From NCBI GenBank assembly GCA_024330945.1, contig JANDJJ010000007.1:1-50771 (forward strand): a stretch of DNA of 50,771 nucleotides, in the 5' to 3' direction. The stretch is from Nitrospira sp. (GTDB lineage: Bacteria; Nitrospirota; Nitrospiria; Nitrospirales; Nitrospiraceae). Position numbers and translations under genes: made by a program. The notes under the pieces were generated by a model that saw only the letters and a program-made list of their open reading frames with translations, had not been told where the DNA came from and ran no database searches. Every line of letters starts with the position of its first letter. The stretch's first letter is position 1. Shown here one piece after another: positions 17,686 through 26,679 of the stretch.

Positions 17686-18282
17686 ATGCCTTCATATCGC
17701 CGACGATTCATCCCGCGCTCCTTTCGACTTTCCGCTTCAGCGTCCTCGATTCGCTCTCAGAAAAAAGAGCCGCTCTCCGTCCTCGTCCCTTCGATTGTGC
17801 GCGCTCGTTCCACCGGGCCGATCCCAACACCCATAGTTCAAAAACTCAGGCGCCAACCTGAATGTCCCTCTGCCGTCACGGTGACGTCGGAACATCTGTC
17901 GATGATTCTGCCCGTTCCTCCCAGCATCAACCATCAATATGCCACCGTGAACGGCCGCCGCTTGCTGTCCTCCGCCGGTCGGTCATACAAGGCTCTGGTC
18001 AGCCGCCATATCTGGATCGCCCTGGCCCAATCACCGGCCCGCTCTTCCTTGATGAAACGGCTTCAATCGACGCCGCTGGCCCTCTCGATCTATTTTTATT
18101 TCACGACGCCGCTGCGTCGCGACGTGGACGGCGGTTTGAAGATCACGCAGGATGCCGTCTGCGAAGGACTGGGCATCAACGACAACCGCATCATCGAAAC
18201 CCATTTGTACAAACGGATTGACAAACTCAACCCGCGTATTGAAGTCTGTCTGACCACTGCCGACTCCCCGCCCACGATTTGA
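17686..18282 (+). CDS. RusA family Holliday-junction endonuclease-like protein
   Basis: RusA enzymes cut Holliday junctions and are common in phages and as chromosomal copies. The core LPVPPSINHQY (about 75-85) and RRDVDGGLKITQDAVCEGLG, then INDNRI (about 144-170), carry the Asp residues of the metal site. The family is about 120 residues, so the first 70 or so (Arg/Ser-rich) may be untranslated; ATG 17902 is an alternative start that begins just before the domain. No ribosome binding site decides this. It lies 8 bases after mraZ. Confidence 0.72.
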   Translation: MPSYRRRFIPRSFRLSASASSIRSQKKEPLSVLVPSIVRARSTGPIPTPIVQKLRRQPECPSAVTVTSEHLSMILPVPPSINHQYATVNGRRLLSSAGRSYKALVSRHIWIALAQSPARSSLMKRLQSTPLALSIYFYFTTPLRRDVDGGLKITQDAVCEGLGINDNRIIETHLYKRIDKLNPRIEVCLTTADSPPTI

Positions 18283-18355
18283 CAACCGCGCATTCAAGCC
18301 TTATTTTCCCGCACTGTGTTGTGGGGATAATCTGCACAAGAGAGAAACAAAGAGC

Positions 18356-18525
18356 ATGCGCCACCTTGTTGTCGGCGAAAAAGTCCCCAATTCTTATGGG
18401 GCGTATGTTCCTGATCTGCCCGGGCTGCGTCGCAGATGGAGAATCTAAGGAGGAAATAGAAGCCGCATATCGACGTGTTAGAAGGAGACACGCACAAACC
18501 GCACATCCTTCAACACGAACGTTAG
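18356..18525 (+). pseudogene. Decayed HicB-family antitoxin gene (frameshifts)
   Basis: The frame from ATG 18356 encodes a clear HicB N-terminus (RHLVVGEKVPNSYGAYVPDL, then PG) and runs into a stop at 18446. The homology continues one frame over from TGC at 18426 (CVADGESKEEIEA), consistent with a one-base insertion near 18425. A third frame (from 18466) carries HIDVLEGD, then HKPH, and ends at TAG 18523, suggesting a further small deletion. HicB neutralises the HicA mRNA nuclease toxin; no hicA remnant was found on either side. Sequencing error is an alternative for the first shift but not for the missing segment. Confidence 0.65.
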
Positions 18526-18641
18526 GCGGACAAGGTGGTTCAGGTGTGGGAACTTATCCAGCATTGCAGCGCGGGGGAGGAGTCTCGCAGCTTGTTGACA
18601 AACTGTTAGATAACTTGAGTAACCGCGCGGTCTTGAATCGA

Positions 18642-19136
18642 ATGCTCATGAGATCATTTTTGAACGGCTGGGGGGTAGCGGCCCTACTTATTTTCCTTCT
18701 AGTTTACTCATGCGACGAACATGACGAAATTCAAAAATTAAGAAAAGATTTAAGAAAGCACGTGCGTGAACTGAAGAGCAATTCCGTTAATCTCACCCCG
18801 GGATCGAACGGCTATCAGGCTATTCGCCATCAGCTTGGCTCCGCAACGCTCAGTCTGAAAGAGATAAAAGCACATGCAAGGGGTAGCATCGCAACATTGG
18901 AAATTGGAAATCTGACTTCTGTGGACATAACAGAAGCCACCATGGAGATTGGATATCCAGACCCTTCAAACCCTTCTGTTGAGCATTCTTCCAAGTATGA
19001 TTTTCAGAAAACGCTAAAGGCAGGGCAAGCAACAAAGATTACCGTGGTTTTAGAGGGAGTACATACCTCAACGGTCACCTATCTCCGCATTTCAGACTTT
19101 CAACCAAGAGGCATTCGCCTCATTCAAGCGGACTAA
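18642..19136 (+). CDS. DUF3251-like (YajI-like) putative lipoprotein
   Basis: A protein of about 164 residues. The N-terminus has a hydrophobic signal (GWGVAALLIFLLVYSC) ending in a possible lipobox Cys, then a short charged helix (KLRKDLRKHVRELK). The C-terminal half starts with LTPGSNGY and matches the pattern of DUF3251, as in the E. coli lipoprotein YajI, of unknown role. The open frame reaches back to 18279 but that part overlaps the hicB relic; ATG 18642 or 18648 is more likely. Base composition is more AT-rich than its neighbours, suggesting transfer. Confidence 0.55.
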   Translation: MLMRSFLNGWGVAALLIFLLVYSCDEHDEIQKLRKDLRKHVRELKSNSVNLTPGSNGYQAIRHQLGSATLSLKEIKAHARGSIATLEIGNLTSVDITEATMEIGYPDPSNPSVEHSSKYDFQKTLKAGQATKITVVLEGVHTSTVTYLRISDFQPRGIRLIQAD

Positions 19137-19335
19137 ATGTCCCATGAGTGATCAATCATCACCACCAAGCTGGTTGTCTCTTTGGTTCACCCGGACTCCA
19201 CGCCTGTAGCACTCCACCGTTGACATCTACGATAGGTTCCCCCTTTTTATGAGCAGGTGTCTCCCGGTGGAGTAGAATTCGAGAGGATGCTCTTACTTCT
19301 CAGGAAAGACTGAAGTCGACCCGCTCCTGCCCATA

Positions 19336-20571
19336 CTATTCATACCGCAGGGCGTCGATGGGGCTCATCCAGGCGGCCTTGTTGGCGGGATACAAGCCGA
19401 AGAATAACCCTACGGCCACGGAGAACACAAACGCGGCGATCACCGTTTCCGGCGAAATAATCGTCGGCCATCCGGCGACAACCGTCGTCGCCCGCGCGCC
19501 CAGCATGCCGACAAGGATTCCCAGACAACCTCCGAGAACGCTCAAGGTCATCGCTTCGACCAAAAACTGAATCAGAATATGTCGCCTGGTCGCTCCCACC
19601 GCCATCCGCACGCCGATTTCTTTGGTTCGTTCCGTCACCGACACCAAGAGAATGTTCATAATGCCGATGCCCCCGACCAGCAGAGAGACGGAGGCGATGG
19701 AAAACAACATGATCGTCAACGTCTCACTCGTATCCTCATGCACTTTTCCGATGTCGACCTGCGTGCGGATGAAGAAATCGTCGTCTTGATCGGGCTGCAA
19801 CCGATGCCGCTGCCTCAGCACTTCTCGAATCTGCGCCACCGCGGGGGCGAGATCTTCCGGTCGCTCCGTCGAGGCGAATAACGCTCCGACGGAGCCTAAA
19901 AAACGGGTGCCGAAGACTTTCCGCTCGGCGGTGCTGAAGGGAATAAAAATGACGTCGTCCTGGTCCATTCCCTGGGCCGACTGCCCCTTCGGAGCCAACG
20001 TGCCGACGACGCGAAACGGCACGTGGTTGATGCGGATGATGGCGCCGACCGGCTCTTCCCCCGGTTCGAATAAATTGTCAACCGCCGTTTGCCCGAGCAC
20101 GGCGACTCGAGCCGCCGTATCAAGATCCTGTTGCGTCAACGGTCCGCCGCCGGTGAACGACCATCCTCGGATCGTTAGATAACTGGGTGAGATTCCATTG
20201 ACGGTTCCATTCCAATTCTTGTTGCCATGGACGATCTGCATCACGTCGCGCCTGGCCCATCCGGTTTCGCGGAGCAGGGGAATGCGCTTTTTCAGTTCGA
20301 CGGCATCGGCCGTCGTCAACGTCACCACCCCTCCTTGCCCTCCCCGCACGCCGCCGGTCGTGACGGCCCCGGGCAGGACAAGGATGACGTTGGTCCCCAT
20401 GCTGGCCACCCGCTCGGCGACGGCGGCCTTCGCCCCCTCGCCGATACTGACCATTGCAATGACCGCTCCCACGCCGATCACAATCCCCAACATGGTCAAT
20501 CCGGTTCGGAGCCGATTACGACCGAGAATCCGAACCGCCGTCAGAGCGGTCAACAACAAAAAAGTGGGCAT
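19336..20571 (-). CDS. MacB-like ABC transporter permease
   Basis: Permease half of a MacAB-type tripartite efflux or export system. It has a typical MacB_PCD and FtsX layout: an N-terminal helix with TGLTMLGIVIGVGAVIAMVS (about 23-42), a large periplasmic domain (about 50-270), then three helices with GGIGIMNILLVSVTERTKEI (about 297-316) and LYPANKAAWMSPIDALRYE at the C-terminus. Length (411) fits a split permease with a separate ATPase. Its start overlaps the stop of the upstream ATPase gene as TAATG. Confidence 0.9.
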   Translation of the reverse strand: MPTFLLLTALTAVRILGRNRLRTGLTMLGIVIGVGAVIAMVSIGEGAKAAVAERVASMGTNVILVLPGAVTTGGVRGGQGGVVTLTTADAVELKKRIPLLRETGWARRDVMQIVHGNKNWNGTVNGISPSYLTIRGWSFTGGGPLTQQDLDTAARVAVLGQTAVDNLFEPGEEPVGAIIRINHVPFRVVGTLAPKGQSAQGMDQDDVIFIPFSTAERKVFGTRFLGSVGALFASTERPEDLAPAVAQIREVLRQRHRLQPDQDDDFFIRTQVDIGKVHEDTSETLTIMLFSIASVSLLVGGIGIMNILLVSVTERTKEIGVRMAVGATRRHILIQFLVEAMTLSVLGGCLGILVGMLGARATTVVAGWPTIISPETVIAAFVFSVAVGLFFGLYPANKAAWMSPIDALRYE

Positions 20572-21290
20572 TAGGCCTCGACCGACAGAGCGGACGCGCG
20601 GGACGGTGTTTTGCGATCCGTTAAAATACGGCCGTCTTTCATAACGACTTCCCGTTCGGCGTAGGCGGCAATGTCCGTCTCGTGCGTCACCAAAACGATG
20701 GTAATCCTCTGCTTTTTATTCAAACCATCGAGAATCGCCATAATTTCCAGACTCGATTGAGTATCCAAATTTCCCGTAGGCTCGTCGGCCAGCAAGAGCG
20801 ACGGAGAAGCGACCAACGCCCGCGCGATCGCGACCCGCTGCTGTTGTCCCCCGGAGAGTTGCGACGGATAATGGTTCTCCCGGCCCTGAAGTCCGACGCG
20901 CGCGAGCGCCTCCGCCGCGAGGGCTCGCTGTTGCCTGAGCGGCAGGCCTCGATAAAACAACGGGAGTTGCACATTTTCCAACGCGCTGGTGCGGGGAATG
21001 AGGTTAAAGTTTTGAAACACGAAGCCGATCCGGCGGTTTCGAATCTCGGCCAATTGATCGGCGCGCAATCCTCCCACATCGACCCCTTGCAGCCGATAAC
21101 AGCCCTTCGTCGGTCGGTCCAGACAGCCGAGTATATTCATCAGCGTCGATTTTCCCGAGCCGGACGCCCCCATGATCGCGACGAACTCCCCTTCCTCAAT
21201 GAGCAAATCAACCCCTCGGAGAGCCTGGACCTCCACGTCGCCGAGACGATAGATCTTCCAGAGATCCTCACAAGAAATGAGCGCGGCCAT
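20571..21290 (-). CDS. MacB-like ABC transporter ATP-binding protein
   Basis: ATPase of the MacAB-type system. Walker [10 protein letters not shown] (about 40-48), the Q-loop in [11 protein letters not shown], signature [15 protein letters not shown], Walker [13 protein letters not shown] and a switch His in VTHETD are intact. 239 residues is normal for a free-standing ATPase. It lies between the adaptor gene (107 bases upstream) and the permease gene (1-base stop/start overlap). Confidence 0.92.
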   Translation of the reverse strand: MAALISCEDLWKIYRLGDVEVQALRGVDLLIEEGEFVAIMGASGSGKSTLMNILGCLDRPTKGCYRLQGVDVGGLRADQLAEIRNRRIGFVFQNFNLIPRTSALENVQLPLFYRGLPLRQQRALAAEALARVGLQGRENHYPSQLSGGQQQRVAIARALVASPSLLLADEPTGNLDTQSSLEIMAILDGLNKKQRITIVLVTHETDIAAYAEREVVMKDGRILTDRKTPSRASALSVEA

Positions 21291-21397
21291 CGACGCCGAT
21301 CCTCCTCGTCCATATGACGATCGCGGAAGTCATGGCGTAGGGCGAGACGTGGATCATCTTTGGATTTATCCCGCGACCATCATAATTGAACGCCGAA

Positions 21398-22651
21398 TCA
21401 TCGACGGCGACCGCCGCCGAAACCGGGAGGCAATTCGCTTGACCTCCGTTCACTCCTGGACGATTCAAGCCCGACGATGACCGAATCTCCCTCTTTCACA
21501 TCGCCATCCAACACTTCCGTCCATGCGCCGTCTGAAATGCCCGTCCGAATGAGCAGCAGTTCCGGCTCGTCGTCGATCGCCAGTCTCCAAATTCTTTTTG
21601 CCGGTCCGCCCTGTTCTGAAATCAAGACCTCACCGTTCCCCCTTTCTCCGGCCTTCACCCTCTGCTCATCCTTCCCTCTTCTCTCCGGTCGATCCTTCTG
21701 AGGCGGGCTGAATCGCAGTGCGGCGTTGGGCACTTTCAAGACGTCGTTCTTTTTGGCGACAACAATCGAGACGTTCGCCGTCATCCCGGGCTTGAGACGC
21801 AGGTCACGATTGTCGACGCCCACCACCACGTTGTAGGTCACGACGTTTTGCACGTTGATCGGAGCCAAGCGAACCTGGCGAATGACGCCGTGAAACTGGA
21901 CGCCCGGGTAGGCGTCAACGGTAAACATCGCCTCCATGCCCTCAACGATCCCTCCGATATCGGACTCACTGACGTTGGTGTCCACTTGCATTTGAGTCAA
22001 ATCCAGCGCGATCAAAAACAGGTTCGGCGTCGAAAAGCTCGCGGCCACCGTCTGCCCGACTTCCACGTTGCGCGCGACGACGATACCGTCCACCGGCGAG
22101 CGAATGATCGTGTACTTGAGATCCAGATCGGCCGCGTTCAATGCCGCCTCCGCCTGTCTGACCTGTGCCTCGGCGACCCGAACTTGCGCCTCGGCGCTCT
22201 CATAATTGGTCATGGCGAGATCGACGTCATTTTGCGAGACGAACTGTTCCGCCATCAACGGTTTCAGTCGCTCAAGCTCACGCTTGCGCTGCGCAAGATC
22301 CGTCCGCGCTTTGGCCAAGGCCGCCCGAGCCATTTCAAGGTTGCTTGCGGCCTGCTCGCGACGGGCCTTGAACGGTTCGGAATCGATCACCGCCACCGTC
22401 TGTCCCGCCTTTACCCGCGTATTGAAATCGGCGTGCAGACTCTTGATCATACCGGACACCTGTGTACCGACTTGAACCGATACCACGGGATTGATCGTTC
22501 CGGTGGCGCTGACGACCGAAACCACGGCGCCTCGCTCGATCTTGGCCGTTCGATATCGAACCGGCTCTTTCCCATCTCCGCTGAATAGAACATATCCACC
22601 GACGGCCAGCCCGACGGCGACGACGGTGAAGATCATGCCGACGCGCTTCAT
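21398..22651 (-). CDS. MacA-like periplasmic adaptor (membrane fusion protein)
   Basis: Periplasmic adaptor that links the inner-membrane ABC permease to an outer-membrane channel of the TolC type. There is an N-terminal membrane anchor (about 5-23); a lipoyl-like half motif GTQVSGMIKSLHADFNTRVKAG; a long coiled-coil hairpin (about 95-180, rich in Ala, Glu and Arg); the second lipoyl half (IRSPVDGIVVARNVEVGQTV); and beta-barrel and membrane-proximal domains. A Gly/Arg-rich tail (GFGGGRRR) ends the protein. It is first in a three-gene efflux set; no TolC homologue is in the window. Confidence 0.88.
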   Translation of the reverse strand: MKRVGMIFTVVAVGLAVGGYVLFSGDGKEPVRYRTAKIERGAVVSVVSATGTINPVVSVQVGTQVSGMIKSLHADFNTRVKAGQTVAVIDSEPFKARREQAASNLEMARAALAKARTDLAQRKRELERLKPLMAEQFVSQNDVDLAMTNYESAEAQVRVAEAQVRQAEAALNAADLDLKYTIIRSPVDGIVVARNVEVGQTVAASFSTPNLFLIALDLTQMQVDTNVSESDIGGIVEGMEAMFTVDAYPGVQFHGVIRQVRLAPINVQNVVTYNVVVGVDNRDLRLKPGMTANVSIVVAKKNDVLKVPNAALRFSPPQKDRPERRGKDEQRVKAGERGNGEVLISEQGGPAKRIWRLAIDDEPELLLIRTGISDGAWTEVLDGDVKEGDSVIVGLESSRSERRSSELPPGFGGGRRR

Positions 22652-22724
22652 GCCTGTGTCCTGGAAACCTCCGGCACCCGTATCTTAACAGGAAGCATCT
22701 GGCCAATCATCTTATGAAGCAAGA

Positions 22725-22760
22725 CTCGCCGCGATCCACGCCCCGGATTCCCGCGGCGAG
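22725..22760. terminator. Hairpin between accC and macA-like gene
   Basis: Nine-bp arms CTCGCCGCG (22725-22733) and CGCGGCGAG (22752-22760) with an 18-nt loop, and next to it GACCGA/TCGGTC arms at 22760-22788. It lies about 70 bases past the accC stop, in minus-strand sense. There is no clear U-tract, so this may mark the end of the accC transcript only as a 3' stabiliser. Confidence 0.35.
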
Positions 22761-22829
22761 ACCGATCCGCCGGCTGTGCGATTCGGTCTGCCTGACGATC
22801 GCTTTGCGGTCGGAAAACCTTGAGATGAG

Positions 22830-24170
22830 CTATCGAGCCAGAAGCTGATCAAGGAAAGCGGTTGAGACGTGTCCCTTCTGAAAATCGGCGTCTTCGAAGA
22901 TCTTGCGGTGAAGCGGAATCGTCGTCTTGATTCCCTCGATCACGAATTCATCGAGCGCGCGCCTCATTCGCGCGATCGCTTCCTGTCGATCCTTGCCGTG
23001 AGTGATCAACTTCGCGATCAGAGAGTCGTAATGAGGAACGACCGTGGCACCAGGCTCCATGGCGGAGTCAACCCGCACGCCGAATCCTCCCGGCACGCTG
23101 TACTTGGTGATGTGACCAGGGCACGGAATGAACGTGTCGGGATCTTCGGCGTTGATACGGCATTCCATGCTGTGGCCGTTCATTGTCACATCCTGTTGCC
23201 GAATGGACAACGGATACCCGGCAGCCAAACGAATCTGCTCTTTGATCAAATCGATGCCCGTGACCATTTCGGTGATCGGATGCTCGACCTGAATCCGGGT
23301 ATTCACCTCCATGAAAAAAAAATTTCGCTCCTTATCGAGTAAAAACTCCACCGTTCCGACGTTGCGATACTGCACGGCTTTGACCGCCTCGACGGCGACC
23401 CGCCCGATCTCCCGGCGAAGTTTGTCGTCGACGGCGGGAGAGGGGGTTTCCTCGACCAGCTTTTGATGACGCCGCTGAATGGAGCAATCCCGTTCGCCAA
23501 GATAAATGACGTGTCCCCGATAATCGGCCAGCACCTGAACTTCGATGTGGCGCGGCTCCAGAAAATATCGCTCAAGATAGACCCCTTCGTTTCCGAACGT
23601 GGACTTGGCTTCCGCCTGGGCGGCTTGAAAGGCTCTGGTCAAATCTTCCGCCTTGTTCACGACACGCATTCCCCGTCCTCCGCCGCCGGCCGTCGCTTTA
23701 ATGATGACGGGAAAGCCGATTTTCTGGGCCGCCTGCATTGCTTCATCTTCGTTTCGCAGTTCGCCGAGACTGCCGGGCGTGACCGGCAGCCCTCGCTTGG
23801 CGACAGTTTCTCGCGCTTTGGCCTTGTCGCCCATCAGAGCGATATTTTCCGAAGTGGGGCCGATAAATTTGATGCCGATGGATTCGCACACCTCCGCAAA
23901 ATGGGCGTTTTCCGCCAAGAACCCGTATCCGGGATGAATAGCATCGACGCCGCTCACTTCGGCAGCGCTCAACACGTTTGGAATATTGCGATAACTCATC
24001 GCCGCGTCCGCGGGCCCCACGCATATTTTTTCGTCGGCGGCCCTGACGTGAAGGGCGCCGCTATCGGCCTCCGAATGGATGGCGACGGTCTTGATTCCCA
24101 GCTCTTTACAGGCTCGAATCACCCGCAGCGCGATTTCCCCGCGATTGGCGACAAGAACTTTCTTGAACAC
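22830..24170 (-). CDS. accC: Acetyl-CoA carboxylase biotin carboxylase subunit
   Basis: Carboxylates the biotin on AccB with ATP and bicarbonate, the first half-reaction of acetyl-CoA carboxylase in fatty acid synthesis. Typical motifs are present: the N-terminal KKVLVANRGEIALRVIRAC, the ATP-grasp Gly-rich loop AGGGGRGMR, EVNTRIQVEHPITE, and MECRINAEDP. 446 residues is the normal length. It lies 41 bases after accB. Nine T in a row at about 23314-23322 (minus strand) encode part of FFFME. Confidence 0.96.
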   Translation of the reverse strand: MFKKVLVANRGEIALRVIRACKELGIKTVAIHSEADSGALHVRAADEKICVGPADAAMSYRNIPNVLSAAEVSGVDAIHPGYGFLAENAHFAEVCESIGIKFIGPTSENIALMGDKAKARETVAKRGLPVTPGSLGELRNEDEAMQAAQKIGFPVIIKATAGGGGRGMRVVNKAEDLTRAFQAAQAEAKSTFGNEGVYLERYFLEPRHIEVQVLADYRGHVIYLGERDCSIQRRHQKLVEETPSPAVDDKLRREIGRVAVEAVKAVQYRNVGTVEFLLDKERNFFFMEVNTRIQVEHPITEMVTGIDLIKEQIRLAAGYPLSIRQQDVTMNGHSMECRINAEDPDTFIPCPGHITKYSVPGGFGVRVDSAMEPGATVVPHYDSLIAKLITHGKDRQEAIARMRRALDEFVIEGIKTTIPLHRKIFEDADFQKGHVSTAFLDQLLAR

Positions 24171-24211
24171 GATTTCACCCCGGAATCACGGTGAGGAGTG
24201 CGTTGACGTTA

Positions 24212-24772
24212 TCAGCGACCTTTGGGGTCTATGAGAAACAGCGGCTGTCCATACTCGACCGGCTTGGTGCTTTCAGCCAACACTTTGACGATCCGTCCGT
24301 CCGTTTCGGACTCGATTTCGTTCATGAGCTTCATGGCCTCAACGATACACAAGACTTGCCCCTTTTTGACAAAATCACCCTCTTCCACGTAGGGATCCGC
24401 ATCAGGAGACGGAGACCGATAGAACGTTCCCACAATGGGCGAGGTGATCGTCACCAAGCCGGAAGCGTCCTCCTCCGTCGACGCAGACTCCCCCTCCAGA
24501 CGAGGGCTCGCTTGAGGAATGCTCGCCGCCGACTCAGCCGAGGAAATTAAACCGGGTCTGGCACCGACTTCGTGACGGACTCGTATGCGCAGTCCCTGCC
24601 GCTCAATCTCCAACTCGGTCAAGTTATTCCGACGAAGGAGATTGATGAAATCTTGTATCTGCCCGACCTGCTCGGCGGTCAACAGCGGTTCCTGGTTTGG
24701 CTGACCAAGCACGCTCGACGAAAGGCTTCGATTGGTTTTCTTTTTTGAAGGAGACGACGGCTGTGCGCTCAC
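24212..24772 (-). CDS. accB: Acetyl-CoA carboxylase biotin carboxyl carrier protein
   Basis: Carries biotin between the carboxylase and transferase of acetyl-CoA carboxylase. The C-terminal biotinyl domain (about 105-186) has the modification motif EAMKLMNE with biotinyl Lys at residue 148, and the thumb segment [14 protein letters not shown] Ser/Ala/Pro-rich linker (about 75-105) joins it to an N-terminal helical part. The start overlaps the efp stop by ATGA, so the two are translationally coupled. Confidence 0.95.
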   Translation of the reverse strand: MSAQPSSPSKKKTNRSLSSSVLGQPNQEPLLTAEQVGQIQDFINLLRRNNLTELEIERQGLRIRVRHEVGARPGLISSAESAASIPQASPRLEGESASTEEDASGLVTITSPIVGTFYRSPSPDADPYVEEGDFVKKGQVLCIVEAMKLMNEIESETDGRIVKVLAESTKPVEYGQPLFLIDPKGR

Positions 24773-25329
24773 CGGACACGCTCCACGTATGATCTGGTTC
24801 GGGTATCAATTTTGATGACGGTTCCCACTTCCAAATACAGCGGCACTTTGATGGTGGCCCCCGTTTCAACGACCGCCGGCTTGGTGCCGCCGGACGCGGT
24901 GTCCCCGCGAACGCCTGGTTCCGCGTCGACGACTTTGAGTTCGATAAAATTCGGCAGTTCAACGGCGATCGGCCGATGTTCGTAAATAAGAATTTTCACC
25001 ACCATGTTTTCTTTCAAAAGATCAACGTTTTCTCCCAGAGCTTGTTTTTCGAAGGAAAGCTGCTCATACGTTTCCGTGTCCATGAAGGTGTACGACTCTC
25101 CCGTCGCGTACAGAAACTGCATTTCCCGCTCTTCGAGATTCGGCTCCTCAAACCGTTCACCGGACCGGAATGTTCGGTCCAAGACGTTTCCTGACAGATA
25201 ACTTTTGAGCTTTGTACGGACGAACGCTCCGCCTTTCCCCGGTTTGACATGTTGAAATTCAACGATGTAAAAAGGCTCGCCATCGACCATGAGGCGAACG
25301 CCATTTCGAAAATCGACGGTCGAAATCAC
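24769..25329 (-). CDS. efp: Elongation factor P
   Basis: Relieves ribosomes stalled on consecutive prolines. Three beta-barrel domains in 186 residues. The domain I loop [15 protein letters not shown] has Lys32 at the position of the modified Lys34 of E. coli EF-P, so a lysine-type modification is expected rather than the Arg-rhamnosyl type; no epmA or epmB gene is in the window. The C-terminal signature ([17 protein letters not shown], then YVERV) is intact. Position between aroQ and accB is a conserved arrangement in several phyla. Confidence 0.96.
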   Translation of the reverse strand: MISTVDFRNGVRLMVDGEPFYIVEFQHVKPGKGGAFVRTKLKSYLSGNVLDRTFRSGERFEEPNLEEREMQFLYATGESYTFMDTETYEQLSFEKQALGENVDLLKENMVVKILIYEHRPIAVELPNFIELKVVDAEPGVRGDTASGGTKPAVVETGATIKVPLYLEVGTVIKIDTRTRSYVERVR

Positions 25330-25405
25330 TCTTTGCCCCCTTCAGTCAAGAATAACCCCGTTTCTGTTCCACCCTTGCTTCATCGCCGCCGGTCTCGGTC
25401 ACTCC

Positions 25406-25882
25406 CTATTTTGCATCACGCTCCGAAGGAATGTCTCCCGCCGCCCGTTGAGAAAGGTGCGCGTGCAATCCCCGCAATGCCAATAGATAACCTGTAGGCC
25501 CGAATCCTGTAACCTGACCGTGCACAACGTCGGAAATATACGAGCGCCGGCGAAATGCTTCGCGGCGATGAATGTTTGTGAGATGTACTTCCACCGCCGG
25601 AACGGAGACGGCCGCCAAGGCATCTCGTATGGCGACGCTGGTATGGGTATAGGCAGCCGGATTGATGATAATGCCCTGATAAACCGCCTTGGCCTCTTGA
25701 ATCCACGTGACTAACTCCCCCTCGTGATTCGACTGGCGAACGTCGAGTTCGATTCCCAGTTCATCGCCGAGTTTGGAGAGAGACTCATTGATGGCGTCAA
25801 GCGTCGCTGTTCCATAGACGGACGGCTCGCGATTCCCCAATAAATTGAGGTTCGGTCCATGAAGGATCAGCACCCGCATCAT
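25406..25882 (-). CDS. aroQ: 3-dehydroquinate dehydratase, type II
   Basis: Third step of the shikimate pathway (dehydroquinate to dehydroshikimate). Type II signatures: LILHGPNLNLLGNREPSVYG at the N-terminus with the catalytic Tyr, RQSNHEGELVTWI, INPAAYTHTSVAIRDAL, and EVHLTNIHRREAFRRRSY with the catalytic His. The open frame extends to 25927, but the family begins just before MRVLILHGPN, so ATG 25882 (or 25879) is taken; no ribosome binding site is evident. A hairpin lies between it and the upstream TPR gene. Confidence 0.95.
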   Translation of the reverse strand: MMRVLILHGPNLNLLGNREPSVYGTATLDAINESLSKLGDELGIELDVRQSNHEGELVTWIQEAKAVYQGIIINPAAYTHTSVAIRDALAAVSVPAVEVHLTNIHRREAFRRRSYISDVVHGQVTGFGPTGYLLALRGLHAHLSQRAAGDIPSERDAK

Positions 25883-25919
25883 ATAAAGCCGACACCGCAC
25901 CTTCGCTGAGACTGCGATT

Positions 25920-25949
25920 CCGCCCACCCGTTTTACCGTTGGTGGGCGG
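25920..25949. promoter_or_regulatory. 9-bp inverted repeat in the aroQ leader
   Basis: CCGCCCACC (25920-25928) and GGTGGGCGG (25941-25949) form a perfect 9-bp stem with a 12-nt loop, 37 bases before the aroQ start in minus-strand sense. No U-tract follows, so it is more likely an mRNA processing or stability element, or an operator, than an intrinsic terminator. Confidence 0.45.
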
Positions 25950-25992
25950 CATTGTAACGCTCCGTCAAAACAGGGTCAAACGATCCGCGGAA

Positions 25993-26673
25993 TCATACGG
26001 TTTGGCCGCTCACGGCCCGTTGATCGCGTCGGCGCAGTTGAATGGCGGCGAGCCACTGTTCAAGCCGCGCTGCAACCATCTTTTTTCGCCCAAGAGAGAC
26101 GCCCGACTCATCCGGTGAGTTTTCCCCCTCGGGTACCTGCTCGACAACCGCAGAGGGCCGATCCTCTTCCTTCGACGTGGTCCTCGCTGCCGATATGACA
26201 GAAGCTTGCCCCGATCGACGGAGCAAGCGCCCTTTTTCAGCTTCTACCGACGGCACGCCTAGCAGAGCGCAAATTGAGAGAGCCTCTTGATCCTGCGGAT
26301 TGACCTCCAGAATGACGCGACATGACCGCGCCGCGGCATCCTTCCGACCCTGAGCGGCATAGATCTTGGCGAGCGTTCGATGCGCCCGAAGATTTTCCGG
26401 GCTAACCCGTACGGCCTCTTCCAAGATTGCTGTGGCCTTAACGGACTGCCCCAGTTGATCATAGGCTCTGCCCAGCGCCACCATTGCCGTGATGAAATTC
26501 GGATAGGCCTTCAATCCGTCTTCCAGGACGGCTGCCGCTTCTTGCCACATCCCGGCTTTCCCGTATTCTTCCGCCAATGAAAGAAAAGCCTTCGATCCCG
26601 GCTCTTTCGCCACGATCAAGGCCAATCGATCGATTTCCGCCGCGTTCGCCGGTTTCTCGTATTTTGATCCCAT
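25993..26673 (-). CDS. Tetratricopeptide repeat protein
   Basis: A 226-residue soluble protein. Three to four TPR units span about residues 12-150 (for example LAEEYGKAGMWQEAAAVLEDGL and LGRAYDQLGQSVKATAILEEAV), giving a protein-interaction scaffold. The C-terminal third is low-complexity and ends in a short basic helix. There is no signal peptide. It begins 6 bases after coaBC and is probably co-transcribed; partner unknown. Confidence 0.8.
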   Translation of the reverse strand: MGSKYEKPANAAEIDRLALIVAKEPGSKAFLSLAEEYGKAGMWQEAAAVLEDGLKAYPNFITAMVALGRAYDQLGQSVKATAILEEAVRVSPENLRAHRTLAKIYAAQGRKDAAARSCRVILEVNPQDQEALSICALLGVPSVEAEKGRLLRRSGQASVISAARTTSKEEDRPSAVVEQVPEGENSPDESGVSLGRKKMVAARLEQWLAAIQLRRRDQRAVSGQTV

Positions 26674-26679
26674 GCTACG

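Noticed and set aside
18441-18527. GTTAGGC ending an 87-nt stretch, like an integron attC core
   Set aside because: The partner core (ATCTAAG) has a mismatch and lies within HicB homology; no second site or integrase and no folded attC arms were found.
18279-18641. N-terminal half of the 285-residue frame leading into the DUF3251-like gene
   Set aside because: This part overlaps the hicB relic and partly reads it out of frame; the lipoprotein signal at 18642 is a better start.
23311-23325. Nine-base A/T run in accC
   Set aside because: It encodes the normal Phe run before MEVNT and the frame is intact; only a possible error hotspot.
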